Shown: piece by piece, positions 50,481-58,379 of the stretch | Layout: every line of letters starts with the position of its first letter | Position numbering within the stretch: the stretch's first letter is position 1 | NCBI GenBank assembly: GCA_963742925.1 | Contig: CAVUNV010000002.1 | Span: forward strand, 98,445-162,444 | Origin: PALSA-612 sp963742925 | GTDB lineage: Bacteria > Actinomycetota > Thermoleophilia > Gaiellales > Gaiellaceae | Direction of reading: 5' to 3' | Length of the DNA stretch: 64,000 bases | Position numbers and translations under genes: made by a program | Notes under the pieces: model-generated | What the model was told of the DNA's origin: nothing | Databases searched by the model: none | The model's input: only the letters and a program-made list of their open reading frames with translations

Positions 50481-52715
50481 ATGTCTCCAATCAAGAAATC
50501 GAACAACATCGCGGCGCGGATGGGCCGCTGGAGCGCGAGTCATCGCAAGACCGCGATCTTCGGCTGGCTGGCCTTCGTCGCCATCGCTCTCTTCGCCGGC
50601 CACGCGGTCGGCACCAAGACGATCAACGACGCCGACACGAACACCGGACAGTCCCGGACGGCGGACCACATCCTGAGGAGCGCAGGCTTCAACACGGCCA
50701 AGCGCTTCGATGAGTTCGTCCTCGTCCAGTCGAGGACGCTGCGGGCGACCGATCCGGCCTTCCGCTCGGCGATCGGCGACACGCTCGCCGCCGTGTCGGG
50801 CTCGGCGTCGGTCGATCGCGTCCGCTCCCCCTACACGCCCGGGAACGACGGCCAGATCTCGAAGGACGGCCACTCGGCCTACGTCGCCTTCGACGTCAAG
50901 GGTGACCAGGCGGCGGCCTACAAGGCGGTCGTCCCGGTCCTGGCGTCAGTCGACAAGGTGCAGAAGGCGCACCCCGCGCTGTATCTGCGCGAGACGGGCT
51001 CGGCCAGCGCGGGCAGGGCGCTCGACAGGATGTTCAACTCGCAGCTGAAGAAAGCCGGCGAGCTGTCGATTCCGCTGACGCTCGCGATCCTGCTGGTCGT
51101 GTTCGGGGCGATGGTCGCGGCGGGCATCCCGCTGCTGCTGGCCATCTCGGCCGTGCTCGCGACCATGGGCCTGGTCGCCCTCCCGAGCCACCTGATCCCG
51201 ATGGACAGGTCGGTCTCCGAGGTGATCCTGCTGGTCGGGCTCGCCGTCGGTGTCGACTACTCGCTCTTCTACGTGAAGCGCGAGCGCGAGGAACGTGCGG
51301 CCGGGCGCAGTGCCGAGGCGGCGCTCGAGGCGGCCGCCGCCACCTCGGGCCGGTCGGTGCTGATCTCGGGCTTCACCGTGATCGCCGCCATGGCCGGCAT
51401 GTTCCTCTCCGGCGACAAGACGTTCATGTCCTTCGGCGTCGGGACGATGATGGTCGTCGCCGTCGCGATGATCGGCTCGCTGACCGTCCTGCCGGCGCTG
51501 CTCTCGAAGTTCGGCGACAGGATCGACAAGGGCAGGATCCCGTTCCTGCACCGGCTGCGCTCCAGGCAGTCGGAGCCTCGCGTGTGGAAGGCCATCCTCC
51601 GGCCGGTGCTCGCTCACCCGTGGATCTCGGCCGGCGCCTCGGCGGCTCTGCTCATCGCATTGACCGTCCCGGCCTTCGGCATCCACACCGCCCGCACCGG
51701 CATCGACGCGCTCCCGAAGTCGATCACCGAGGTGCAGGTGCTGGATCGGTTCCAGCAGGCGTTCCCGGGCGGCCCGCAGCCGGCGCTCGTCGCGATCAAG
51801 GCGGCGAACGTCGAGGCTCCCGCCGTCCAGGACGGCATCGCGGCGCTGCTCGCCGGCGCGAACCGCACGGGCGGGATGCACAACGCCCAGCTGATCGCGA
51901 TCAGCCGCGACCGCTCCGTGGCCGAGATCTCGATCGACCTGCCGGGCGGCGGCACCGACACCGCCTCGACGACGGCGCTCGACACGCTTCGAAAGAGCGT
52001 GCTGCCGGCGACGATCGGCAAGGTGCCCGGCACCCAGTACGCCGTGACGGGCATCACCGCGAACACCGCCGACTTCAACAGCCTGATGAAGTCGCGCGCG
52101 CCGCTCGTCTTCGGCTTCGTGCTCGCGCTGGCGTTCCTGCTCCTGCTCGTGTCCTTCCGCTCCATCGTGATCCCGATCAAGGCGATCGTGCTCAACCTGC
52201 TGTCGGTCGGGGCGGCGTACGGGCTGCTGGTGCTCGTGTTCCAGAAGGGCTGGGGCGCAGGCGTCCTCGACTTCAAGTCGAACGGCGCCATCACCTCCTG
52301 GCTCCCGATCTTCCTGTTCGTGATCCTCTTCGGCCTGTCGATGGATTACCACGTCTTCATCCTCAGCCGGATCCGTGAGGCCTACGACCGGGGCATGAGC
52401 ACGGACGACGCAGTCGCACACGGCATCACCACGACGGCCGGCGTCGTCACCAGCGCCGCGGCCGTGATGGTCGGTGCGTTCGCGGTCTTCGCAACGCTCC
52501 CGATCATCGACATGAAGGAGATGGGCATCGGCCTGGCGGCGGCCGTCCTCATCGACGCCACGATCGTGCGGGCCGTGCTCCTGCCCGCGACGATGAAGCT
52601 GCTCGGCGAGCGCAACTGGTACCTGCCGGCCTGGCTCGACGGGCTGCCGAGGCTCGAGCACGAGCGCAGGCCCACCGAGCGCCCGCTCGGAACCGCTCCG
52701 GCGCGCGCGAAGTAG
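50481..52715 (+). CDS. MMPL family RND transporter
   Basis: A 744-residue membrane protein of the actinobacterial MMPL (RND) family. About 11-12 TM helices with two large extracytoplasmic loops (about 60-190 and 420-530). The first RND half shows VSEVILLVGLAVGVDYSLFYVKREREERAAG and the second half LPIFLFVILFGLSMDYHVFILSRIREAYDRG (segments), the Asp-containing proton-relay helices. Family knowledge: exports lipids, glycolipids or hydrophobic compounds. ATG 50481 has a GGAAGG-type ribosome site upstream. Confidence 0.9.
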   Translation: MSPIKKSNNIAARMGRWSASHRKTAIFGWLAFVAIALFAGHAVGTKTINDADTNTGQSRTADHILRSAGFNTAKRFDEFVLVQSRTLRATDPAFRSAIGDTLAAVSGSASVDRVRSPYTPGNDGQISKDGHSAYVAFDVKGDQAAAYKAVVPVLASVDKVQKAHPALYLRETGSASAGRALDRMFNSQLKKAGELSIPLTLAILLVVFGAMVAAGIPLLLAISAVLATMGLVALPSHLIPMDRSVSEVILLVGLAVGVDYSLFYVKREREERAAGRSAEAALEAAAATSGRSVLISGFTVIAAMAGMFLSGDKTFMSFGVGTMMVVAVAMIGSLTVLPALLSKFGDRIDKGRIPFLHRLRSRQSEPRVWKAILRPVLAHPWISAGASAALLIALTVPAFGIHTARTGIDALPKSITEVQVLDRFQQAFPGGPQPALVAIKAANVEAPAVQDGIAALLAGANRTGGMHNAQLIAISRDRSVAEISIDLPGGGTDTASTTALDTLRKSVLPATIGKVPGTQYAVTGITANTADFNSLMKSRAPLVFGFVLALAFLLLLVSFRSIVIPIKAIVLNLLSVGAAYGLLVLVFQKGWGAGVLDFKSNGAITSWLPIFLFVILFGLSMDYHVFILSRIREAYDRGMSTDDAVAHGITTTAGVVTSAAAVMVGAFAVFATLPIIDMKEMGIGLAAAVLIDATIVRAVLLPATMKLLGERNWYLPAWLDGLPRLEHERRPTERPLGTAPARAK

Positions 52716-52795
52716 CGCCGCCGAACGACACGGGGAGGGTCGCGTCGCAGCGGCCCTCCCCCGTCTCGCTGCTGCTCACTAGTAAGGTGGGAGAC

Positions 52796-53023
52796 GTGCT
52801 CCCGATCATCATCGTGGCGGCCGTCGCCGTTCCGCTCCTCGTGATCGCGTTCGTTGCGAACCGTCGCAAGACCGAACGCGGCGAGCACCCCGAGCAGGAG
52901 GATCCGGCCGCCCGGGCCGCCGAGCAGGAGGAGTACGAGGACGAGTTCGAGAAGGCGGAGGCCTACCAGGCCGAGTGGCGCGAGGAGCAGCACAAGACCG
53001 AGCCCGAAGACAAGTTCTACTAG
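52796..53023 (+). CDS. Small membrane-anchored acidic protein
   Basis: About 75 residues: one N-terminal TM helix (LPIIIVAAVAVPLLVIAFVA), then a highly charged coiled-coil-like tail (EQEEYEDEFEKAEAYQAEW). GTG 52796 is chosen (a GTG at 52787 is in frame too; TAGTAAGG and GGGAG lie just upstream). No known domain. Function unknown; the position between a transporter and a peptidase gives no clue. Confidence 0.55.
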   Translation: MLPIIIVAAVAVPLLVIAFVANRRKTERGEHPEQEDPAARAAEQEEYEDEFEKAEAYQAEWREEQHKTEPEDKFY

Positions 53024-53062
53024 CACCGTACTCGGCGTCGCGGCCTGAGTAGGCTCAGGTTC

Positions 53063-54862
53063 GTGCCGACGCTCCGCGACCTGCTCGAGATGAGGACGGC
53101 CGTGCCGGCGGACCTGACGGCGGACGGCTCGTCGGCGCTCGTCGCCTCGGATCTGGGCGGGACGATGCAGCTCTACCGGCAGGTGGTCGGCGGACGCGAG
53201 CTCGTCCAGCTCACCGACCTGCCCGAGCCGGTCGGCGGCTTCTTCCTGCCGGCGAGCGGGCGCATCCTGCTCCAGATGGACGAGGGCGGAAACGAGCTCG
53301 AGCAGCTCTACGTGCTGGACGCCGAGCCGGAGCCGGGCGCCGTCCCGGAGCCGCTCGTCGTCGAGCCCGGCTACTTCCACCGGACCCCGGGCGCGAGCCG
53401 CGACGGCAGGCTGCTGGCGTACGCGTGCAACCGGCGCGACGGGGTCGACTTCGACGTCTACGTGCGCGAGCTCGACTCGGGCGTGGAGCGGCTCGTCTTC
53501 GCCCCGGGCGGCTGGTGCGACGTCGCCGGCTTCTCGCCGGACGGGACGACGCTGGCCGTCCTCGTGGCGACCGAACGGAGCGGCGACAACGACCTGCACC
53601 TCGTCGACGTCGAGAGCGGCGAGTCGTTCTCCGCCGTTCCGCACGACGACGACTCGGAGGTCGGCCCGCCCGCGTGGCTGCCCGAGAGCGACGCGTTCCT
53701 GTTCGCGACCAGCGTCGGACGCGACACGGTCGGCATCGCGCGCTATGTCGTCGCCGAGCGGAGCTGGCGGTACGTGATCGAGGCCGAGTGGGACCTCGGC
53801 TGCGCGATCGACGAGGCGGGCCACACGCTCCTCGTCGACTGGAACGCCGACGGCTACACGCGGCTCGAGCTCCGCGACCCGCGCTCGCTCGAGCTTCGCC
53901 GCGAGGTCGAGCTCCCCGGGCGGGGAGTCGCAGCCGCCTTCGTCTTCTCGCGCGACGGCCGCCGGCTCGCCTACCACTTCTCCTCGCCGCTCGTCGCCGG
54001 CGACGTCTGGATCTGCGACACGGAGACAGGCGCGAGCGAACGGCTCACGGAGAGCCCGAGCGGGGTCCCGGCCGGCGAGCTGGTCGAGCCGGAGCTCCAC
54101 CGCTTCGCGTCCTTCGACGGCGAGTCGGTGCCGGTGTTCCTCTACCGGCCGGCCGGGGAGGGCCCGTTTCCGGTCGTGATCATGATCCACGGCGGTCCCG
54201 AGGCGCAGCTTCGGCCGATCTTCAGCCCGCTCGCGCAGTTCTTCGTCACGAACGGCTTCGCGGTCGCCGCGCCCAACGTGCGCGGGTCGACCGGTTACGG
54301 GAAGCGCTACGAGCATCTGGACGACGTCCACAAGCGCCTCGACTCGGTCGGCGACCTCGCCGCGTCGCACGACTGGCTGGGCACCGTCGAGTGGGTCGAC
54401 GCCGCGCAGGCGATCCTCTACGGCGGCTCGTACGGCGGGTACATGGTGCTCGCCGGGCTCGCCTTCCACCCCGAGCGCTGGGCCGCGGCGATCGAGATCG
54501 TCGGGATCTCGAGCCTCGTCAGCTTCCTCGAGCACACGGCTCCCTGGCGTCGAGCCTTCCGCGAGCGCGAGTACGGCTCGCTCGAGCGCGACCGCGAGTT
54601 CCTTCTCGACGTGTCGCCTCTGACGCACGTCGACCGGATCCGCGCGCCGCTCTTCATCATCCACGGAGCGAACGACCCACGCGTTCCGGTCGGCGAGGCG
54701 AGGCAGATCCACCGCTCGCTGACCGACCGCGGGATCCCTTGCGAGCTGGTCGTGTACGACGACGAGGGCCACGGGCTGAAGCGGCTCTCGAACCGCCTGG
54801 ACGCGTACCCGAAGGCGATCGCCTTCCTCGAGAACGTGCTGGCCGACGGGAGTGCCCGGTGA
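53063..54862 (+). CDS. S9 family prolyl oligopeptidase-type peptidase
   Basis: A 599-residue serine peptidase. N-terminal beta-propeller (about 20-350, WD-like GRLLAYACNRRDGVDFDVYV, FSPDGTTLAVLV), C-terminal alpha/beta-hydrolase domain (about 365-599) with the nucleophile in YGGSYGGYM (Ser456), Asp538 in GANDPRVP and His570 in DEGHGL, the standard S9C order. Acts on short peptides (acylaminoacyl- or dipeptidyl-peptidase type). GTG 53063 follows TAGGCT by 7 nt. It overlaps the next gene by 4 nt (GTGA). Confidence 0.9.
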   Translation: MPTLRDLLEMRTAVPADLTADGSSALVASDLGGTMQLYRQVVGGRELVQLTDLPEPVGGFFLPASGRILLQMDEGGNELEQLYVLDAEPEPGAVPEPLVVEPGYFHRTPGASRDGRLLAYACNRRDGVDFDVYVRELDSGVERLVFAPGGWCDVAGFSPDGTTLAVLVATERSGDNDLHLVDVESGESFSAVPHDDDSEVGPPAWLPESDAFLFATSVGRDTVGIARYVVAERSWRYVIEAEWDLGCAIDEAGHTLLVDWNADGYTRLELRDPRSLELRREVELPGRGVAAAFVFSRDGRRLAYHFSSPLVAGDVWICDTETGASERLTESPSGVPAGELVEPELHRFASFDGESVPVFLYRPAGEGPFPVVIMIHGGPEAQLRPIFSPLAQFFVTNGFAVAAPNVRGSTGYGKRYEHLDDVHKRLDSVGDLAASHDWLGTVEWVDAAQAILYGGSYGGYMVLAGLAFHPERWAAAIEIVGISSLVSFLEHTAPWRRAFREREYGSLERDREFLLDVSPLTHVDRIRAPLFIIHGANDPRVPVGEARQIHRSLTDRGIPCELVVYDDEGHGLKRLSNRLDAYPKAIAFLENVLADGSAR

Positions 54863-55242
54863 AGAGAAACGAGCTCGGCGCTGTCCTGATCGGGCTCGCG
54901 ATCGCCGTCTCGCTCGCAATCGCCATCGGGCTCTGGGCCGACGTCTTCGCGAACAGCCGCTACTCGAACGGCGGCAGCAACCTCCTCGGCATCATCGGCA
55001 CCGTTCCGCTGATCGCCGCGCTGGCGGTGGCCGCCTGGACGCGCTGGCACCGCACCTGCGCCGTCCCGTACTGCCTCCGGACCGGGGAGCACCAGGTCGA
55101 CGGAACGCTCCAGAAGGTCTGCAACCACCACCACACGCTCGAGCACCACGAGAAGATCTACGACCTCCACCACGAGGAGCACGCCGCCTCGGGCCGTCTC
55201 GACTTCGGCCAATCACACAACCGGGAACGTCGCGCGGATTGA
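54859..55242 (+). CDS. Small two-TM protein with Cys/His-rich C-terminus
   Basis: A 127-residue membrane protein: two N-terminal hydrophobic segments (GAVLIGLAIAVSLAIAIGLW and LLGIIGTVPLIAALAVAAW), then a cytosolic tail that resembles a metal-binding knuckle: CAVPYC, then KVCNHHHTLEHHEKIYDLHHEEH. The Cys-x4-Cys and the Cys plus many His could bind zinc (inference). Start GTG 54859 overlaps the S9 peptidase stop, so both are coexpressed. Function unknown. Confidence 0.6.
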   Translation: MKRNELGAVLIGLAIAVSLAIAIGLWADVFANSRYSNGGSNLLGIIGTVPLIAALAVAAWTRWHRTCAVPYCLRTGEHQVDGTLQKVCNHHHTLEHHEKIYDLHHEEHAASGRLDFGQSHNRERRAD

Positions 55243-55338
55243 ACGAGCGTGCGCGGGACGTACGCTTCGAAGATGGGTAGTTGCCCGTAGCTTCAGCGAG
55301 GCGATCCACCGATTCGGCGTCGGCACGGTGCGCGGACA

Positions 55339-55833
55339 GTGATTCGGGTGAGGATCGGCCGAAGACGGCTGTCCATCAAGCGTCTCATCGCCTGGGGCGT
55401 GGGTGGTTTCATCGTTGTCTTCCTGCTCATCCAGGCCGTTCCTTACGGTCGCGACCACACGAACCCGCCCGTCCTCAAGGAGCCACAATGGGACTCCCCG
55501 GCGACCCGTGCGTTCGCCGTGCGGTCCTGCTTCGACTGCCACAGCAACCAGACCAGCTGGAAGTGGTACAGCAACGTCGCGCCCGCCTCCTGGCTGATCC
55601 AGCGAGACGTCATCGACGGCCGCGCCGCGCTCAACTTCTCCGAATGGAACCGCCCACAGGACGCCGGCGTCGGCGACATCGCGGACGCGATCAGGAGCGG
55701 CTCGATGCCCCCCTGGTTCTACGTCGTCCTCCACCCGAACGCCGGCCTGTCGAAGCGTGACCAGGAGGCGTTCATCCGCGGTCTCCAGGCGACCTTCGCC
55801 GCCTCGCCTCCTCCGGCCGGGGGAGGCGGGTAG
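55339..55833 (+). CDS. Membrane-anchored haem-binding domain protein
   Basis: A 164-residue exported or anchored protein: N-terminal TM (about 17-34), then a small c-type haem domain with CFDCH (Cys64, Cys67, His68) preceded by FAVRSC and followed by HSNQTSWKWYSNVAPASWL, and a second Met-rich region GSMPPWFY that can supply the sixth ligand. This is the haem_bd family pattern often found in oxidoreductase-associated proteins. GTG 55339; the upstream 55243-55338 shows no gene. Confidence 0.78.
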   Translation: MIRVRIGRRRLSIKRLIAWGVGGFIVVFLLIQAVPYGRDHTNPPVLKEPQWDSPATRAFAVRSCFDCHSNQTSWKWYSNVAPASWLIQRDVIDGRAALNFSEWNRPQDAGVGDIADAIRSGSMPPWFYVVLHPNAGLSKRDQEAFIRGLQATFAASPPPAGGGG

Positions 55834-55870
55834 CCGGCGGTCAGCAGTCATCACCGGCTGCGGAAGGCTC

Positions 55871-55909
55871 GGTAGATCGCGGCAGTCCGGGTCAGCGGAC
55901 GCCCTGATG
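55871..55909 (+). repeat. R1 repeat, copy 1
   Basis: A 39-bp element beginning GGTAGATCGCGG and ending CCCTGATG, containing GTCCGGGTCAGCGGAC (a 5-bp stem GTCCG/CGGAC). The other copies are at 57691, 58185 and 59598, same orientation and same length. Confidence 0.75.
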
Positions 55910-55966
55910 GCGGCGTAGGCGGGTCGGCGCATCCTTGTCGCGCATCCTTGTCGCCGGGGTGGAGGG

Positions 55967-56110
55967 ATGAGTCCTACAGAACTTCGGTCAGAAGGGCAGC
56001 TTGGGCGGATTCGATGGGCGATGTGGTTCCTCGTCGTGTTCGTCGGTGTGCTGGTCGGCCTTCTCGTGTGGATCGCGGTGGTGTTGGGTGCGTGGAGCGG
56101 GATTCTTTGA
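55967..56110 (+). CDS. Small membrane protein upstream of the propeller gene
   Basis: A 47-residue protein: polar start MSPTELRSEGQLGRIR then one long hydrophobic helix (WFLVVFVGVLVGLLVWIAVV). ATG 55967 is directly preceded by a purine-rich GGGGTGGAGGG run. It lies 31 bp upstream of, and in the same direction as, the membrane beta-propeller gene. Function unknown; it is below normal length cut-offs. Confidence 0.45.
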   Translation: MSPTELRSEGQLGRIRWAMWFLVVFVGVLVGLLVWIAVVLGAWSGIL

Positions 56111-56141
56111 GGGTCGGCGTACGGCTCCGAGAGGTGTTGCT

Positions 56142-57695
56142 GTGAGCACGGTCGCCTCCTCTGACGAGAAGAAGATGGTTGAGCGTGAGCTTGCGGATGC
56201 GCGTGCGCTGATCGAGCGGGGTGAGGCGAAGGCGGCGCTGAAGCCGTTGGAGCGGGTTCGTCGGGAGTCGTTGGCTGCGGGGCGCGTTGAGGAGTTGGAG
56301 GAGGTGCTTGCGCTCGCGGCGCTCGTCTATGGGCGGACGGAGGGTAAGCGTCAGGGTGAGGCGGGCAGGCTCGCGTTCAGCGCCCAGCAGAACATTCGCT
56401 TCCTGGGTCGCCGCGCGGCGCTGGCGCAGGGCAGGGAGTGGGTTGATCCGTTCGCGCCCGCGCCTGGCTCGCGGGTGGCAGCCCGGACGGGCACCTCGCC
56501 GCGTCCTGGTTTCCCGTTCGGCGACCCGCGCCGGTTCCGGAGTCTGTTCCTCGCGTTGTTGGCAACGCTGGGCGGCTTCTTTGCGGTGTGGATGCTCGCG
56601 GTGCTCGTGATCGCGGGAAGCAGTGGGCCGCTTCCGACTCAGGCCACCTACCAGCTTGTCGTCGTCTCGCTGATTGGTGCCGAGTTGCTCGCTTTCGTGC
56701 TGACGGCCGGGGGTTGGTGGCGTGCGCGGCGGCGCTACCCGGTTTCGGAGCGCGGCCGGATCAGCCGCGTGTTCGTGTCCGGTGGGGTGATTGTCCTCGT
56801 CCTGTTGAGCGCCGTCCTGTTCGGGATCGCGTACAACGTGCCGGTCGGGTCACCGTCTGTGGCCGCGCCCCGGGCGGGAGCGACGGGCGTGATTGCGTTC
56901 GACCGGGCTCGCGACGGTGGCAGCGACATCTGGACGGTGCGCGTCGACGGCAGCGCGGCGCGGCAGTTCACCCGTGACGGCCGGAGCGTGTTGCCTGCCT
57001 GGTCGCCGGACGGGCGCAGGATCGTGTTCGCGAGCGCACGGCAAGGACGCCTTTATCGGCTCTATGTGATGAACGGTGACGGGAGCGAGCAACGCGTTCT
57101 CGGCACGGGTTGGGGTGGCTATCACATGTCCTTCCCTGCCTGGTCGCCCGACGGCAGGTCCATCGCCTTCACCATCTTCACTAGTCCGCATCAGATCGGC
57201 GTCGTTGACGGCGATCTGATGCGGTTTCTCTTCCCTGCCGGAGGCGAAGGCGACGATCCCGCCTGGTCTCCGGACGGTCGCTTGATCGCCTTCAGCCGCG
57301 GCCCGAGCCGGGCGCAACAGATCTACGTCGTCGCCCCGAATGGAGGTGGCCTGAGGCAGCTCACCACGGCTTCGGGAGACAACGCGCTGCCCACGTGGTC
57401 CCCGGACGGCTCGCGGATCGGGTTCGCGAGCACCCGCCGCGACGGGTACGCCGACATCTACCTGATGAACCGGGACGGCACCGACCAGCACCGGCTGACC
57501 GATCTCTCCACCAACATCCGCGGTCTGTCCTGGTCAGCCGACGGAACACGGATCACGTTCGCGAGCCAACTCGGGGGCGATTGGCAGATCTACGTCGTCA
57601 ACAGCGACGGCACCGATCTGGCCAGGGTCACGAACGGCCCCGAAAGCTCCAACCCCGCCTGGAAACCCAACCCCCGAACGCGATCCGCTCGGTAG
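56142..57695 (+). CDS. Membrane protein with TolB/PD40-type beta-propeller
   Basis: A 517-residue protein. N-terminal helical region with TPR-like repeats (KKMVERELADARALIERGEA, about 8-60), two membrane segments (about 135-165 and 175-195) and a third near 220-240, then a C-terminal TolB-like WD40/PD40 propeller (about 260-510) with six repeats of the type LPAWSPDGRRIVFAS, FPAWSPDGRSIAFTI, PAWSPDGRLIAFSR, LPTWSPDGSRIGFAS and LSWSADGTRITFAS. Start GTG 56142. Codon choice is less GC3-biased than in genes left of 55 kb. The stop lies inside R1 repeat copy 2. Probably an envelope sensor or scaffold; function unknown. Confidence 0.72.
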   Translation: MSTVASSDEKKMVERELADARALIERGEAKAALKPLERVRRESLAAGRVEELEEVLALAALVYGRTEGKRQGEAGRLAFSAQQNIRFLGRRAALAQGREWVDPFAPAPGSRVAARTGTSPRPGFPFGDPRRFRSLFLALLATLGGFFAVWMLAVLVIAGSSGPLPTQATYQLVVVSLIGAELLAFVLTAGGWWRARRRYPVSERGRISRVFVSGGVIVLVLLSAVLFGIAYNVPVGSPSVAAPRAGATGVIAFDRARDGGSDIWTVRVDGSAARQFTRDGRSVLPAWSPDGRRIVFASARQGRLYRLYVMNGDGSEQRVLGTGWGGYHMSFPAWSPDGRSIAFTIFTSPHQIGVVDGDLMRFLFPAGGEGDDPAWSPDGRLIAFSRGPSRAQQIYVVAPNGGGLRQLTTASGDNALPTWSPDGSRIGFASTRRDGYADIYLMNRDGTDQHRLTDLSTNIRGLSWSADGTRITFASQLGGDWQIYVVNSDGTDLARVTNGPESSNPAWKPNPRTRSAR

Positions 57696-57729
57696 ATCAC
57701 GGCCGGCCGGGTCAGCGGACACACTGATG
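57691..57729 (+). repeat. R1 repeat, copy 2
   Basis: GGTAGATCACGG to CACTGATG, 39 bp, five differences from copy 1. The TAG at its start is the stop codon of the preceding propeller gene, so the repeat supplies that gene's end. Confidence 0.72.
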
Positions 57730-57823
57730 GCGGCCCGGCGCGGGGAACGGATTTGCGCCGCCGCCGGAAGCGCGGTCAGCTTGGTGAGAGTGCTTCAAAG
57801 CAGCCCGTAACGCCTTTGAAGGA

Positions 57824-57847
57824 AAAGACCCTGCTTGCAGGGCCTTT
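57824..57847 (-). terminator. Bidirectional terminator at the tRNA-Asp fragment
   Basis: AAAG-A-CCCTG (57824-57833), CTTG loop, CAGGG-C-CTTT (57838-57847): one mismatch, A/T-rich flanks. On the minus strand it follows the tRNA-Asp 3' end by 5 nt, the usual place of a tRNA terminator. Confidence 0.6.
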
Positions 57848-57852
57848 CGAGA

Positions 57853-57894
57853 CGGGAGCGACGGGACTCGAACCCGCGACCTCCGGCGTGACAG
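57853..57894 (-). pseudogene. tRNA-Asp(GUC) 3' fragment, probable attachment site
   Basis: On the minus strand the sequence matches tRNA-Asp from the anticodon loop to the discriminator base: loop CTGTCAC (anticodon GTC), stem GCCGG, variable AGGTC, T-arm GCGGG-TTCGAGT-CCCGT, acceptor strand CGCTCCC and discriminator G. Similarity stops exactly at the anticodon loop: the 5' anticodon stem, D-arm and 5' acceptor are missing. This is what an att site of a tRNA-integrating element leaves behind. By the terminator's position, the element would extend to higher coordinates. Confidence 0.75.
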
Positions 57895-58050
57895 GTGAGC
57901 GTCGGCCTTAGCCGGTAGTCGCCGTTGTTAGCCGATTCGGCTTGTGTGGGCCAATTCGACGCGTTGCGGGGCCGTTGTATTCGCCGTTAGTGGCCACCGC
58001 TGCGTTCCAAGTCCGTTCCAAGACCGGCCTGCCGGGCAAGGCCTACCAGC
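57895..58050. other. Non-coding stretch with short repeats beside the tRNA fragment
   Basis: No supportable gene. It contains several TTAGCCG/GTTAG motifs (near 57909, 57929 and 57986) and an exact 11-nt tandem repeat CGTTCCAAG(T/A)C at 58003-58024. Such repeats resemble integrase arm-type sites, but no integrase gene is present in the window. Confidence 0.4.
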
Positions 58051-58160
58051 CGCGTCCGCCCCTCGTGTCCGTGGACGCCGCCGGGACGGGCACAAGGGCG
58101 GGGAGTGCGGCCGGTGGCCGAGAACGGGGCACGGGTGGGCATGTGTGGGGCCTCGCGGCT
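58051..58160 (+). repeat. R2 repeat, copy 1
   Basis: Begins CGCGTCCGCCCCTCGTGTCC, then GGACGCCGCC and GGGCACAAGGGCG and ends with a GGC...CGCGGCTAGGG stretch. Related copies are at 61781-61900 and 63783-63890. Confidence 0.6.
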
Positions 58161-58184
58161 AGGGCAGCGGGCGAGGCACGGGTC

Positions 58185-58223
58185 GGTAGATCGCGGTAGT
58201 CCGGGTCAGCAGACACCCTGATG
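58185..58223 (+). repeat. R1 repeat, copy 3
   Basis: Same 39-bp element (three differences from copy 1), located directly after R2 copy 1 and before the second propeller gene. Confidence 0.72.
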
Positions 58224-58379
58224 TCGGGCAGACGACACAGGCGGACTCTTGCCGGGGTAGGCGTATTGGCCTTGGGAGGTGCGTGTTGGGTGCTGTTGCC
58301 CCTCGAACGAGAAACAGGTACGAGCTGAGCGAACGGCGTTGCTGACAGCAGCTGCCGTTTTTTGATGAAGGGAGTGGAC

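Noticed and set aside
57853..57894. Complete tRNA-Asp gene
   Set aside because: The 5' half (acceptor strand, D-arm, 5' anticodon stem) cannot be found upstream on the minus strand, so only a 3' fragment is present.
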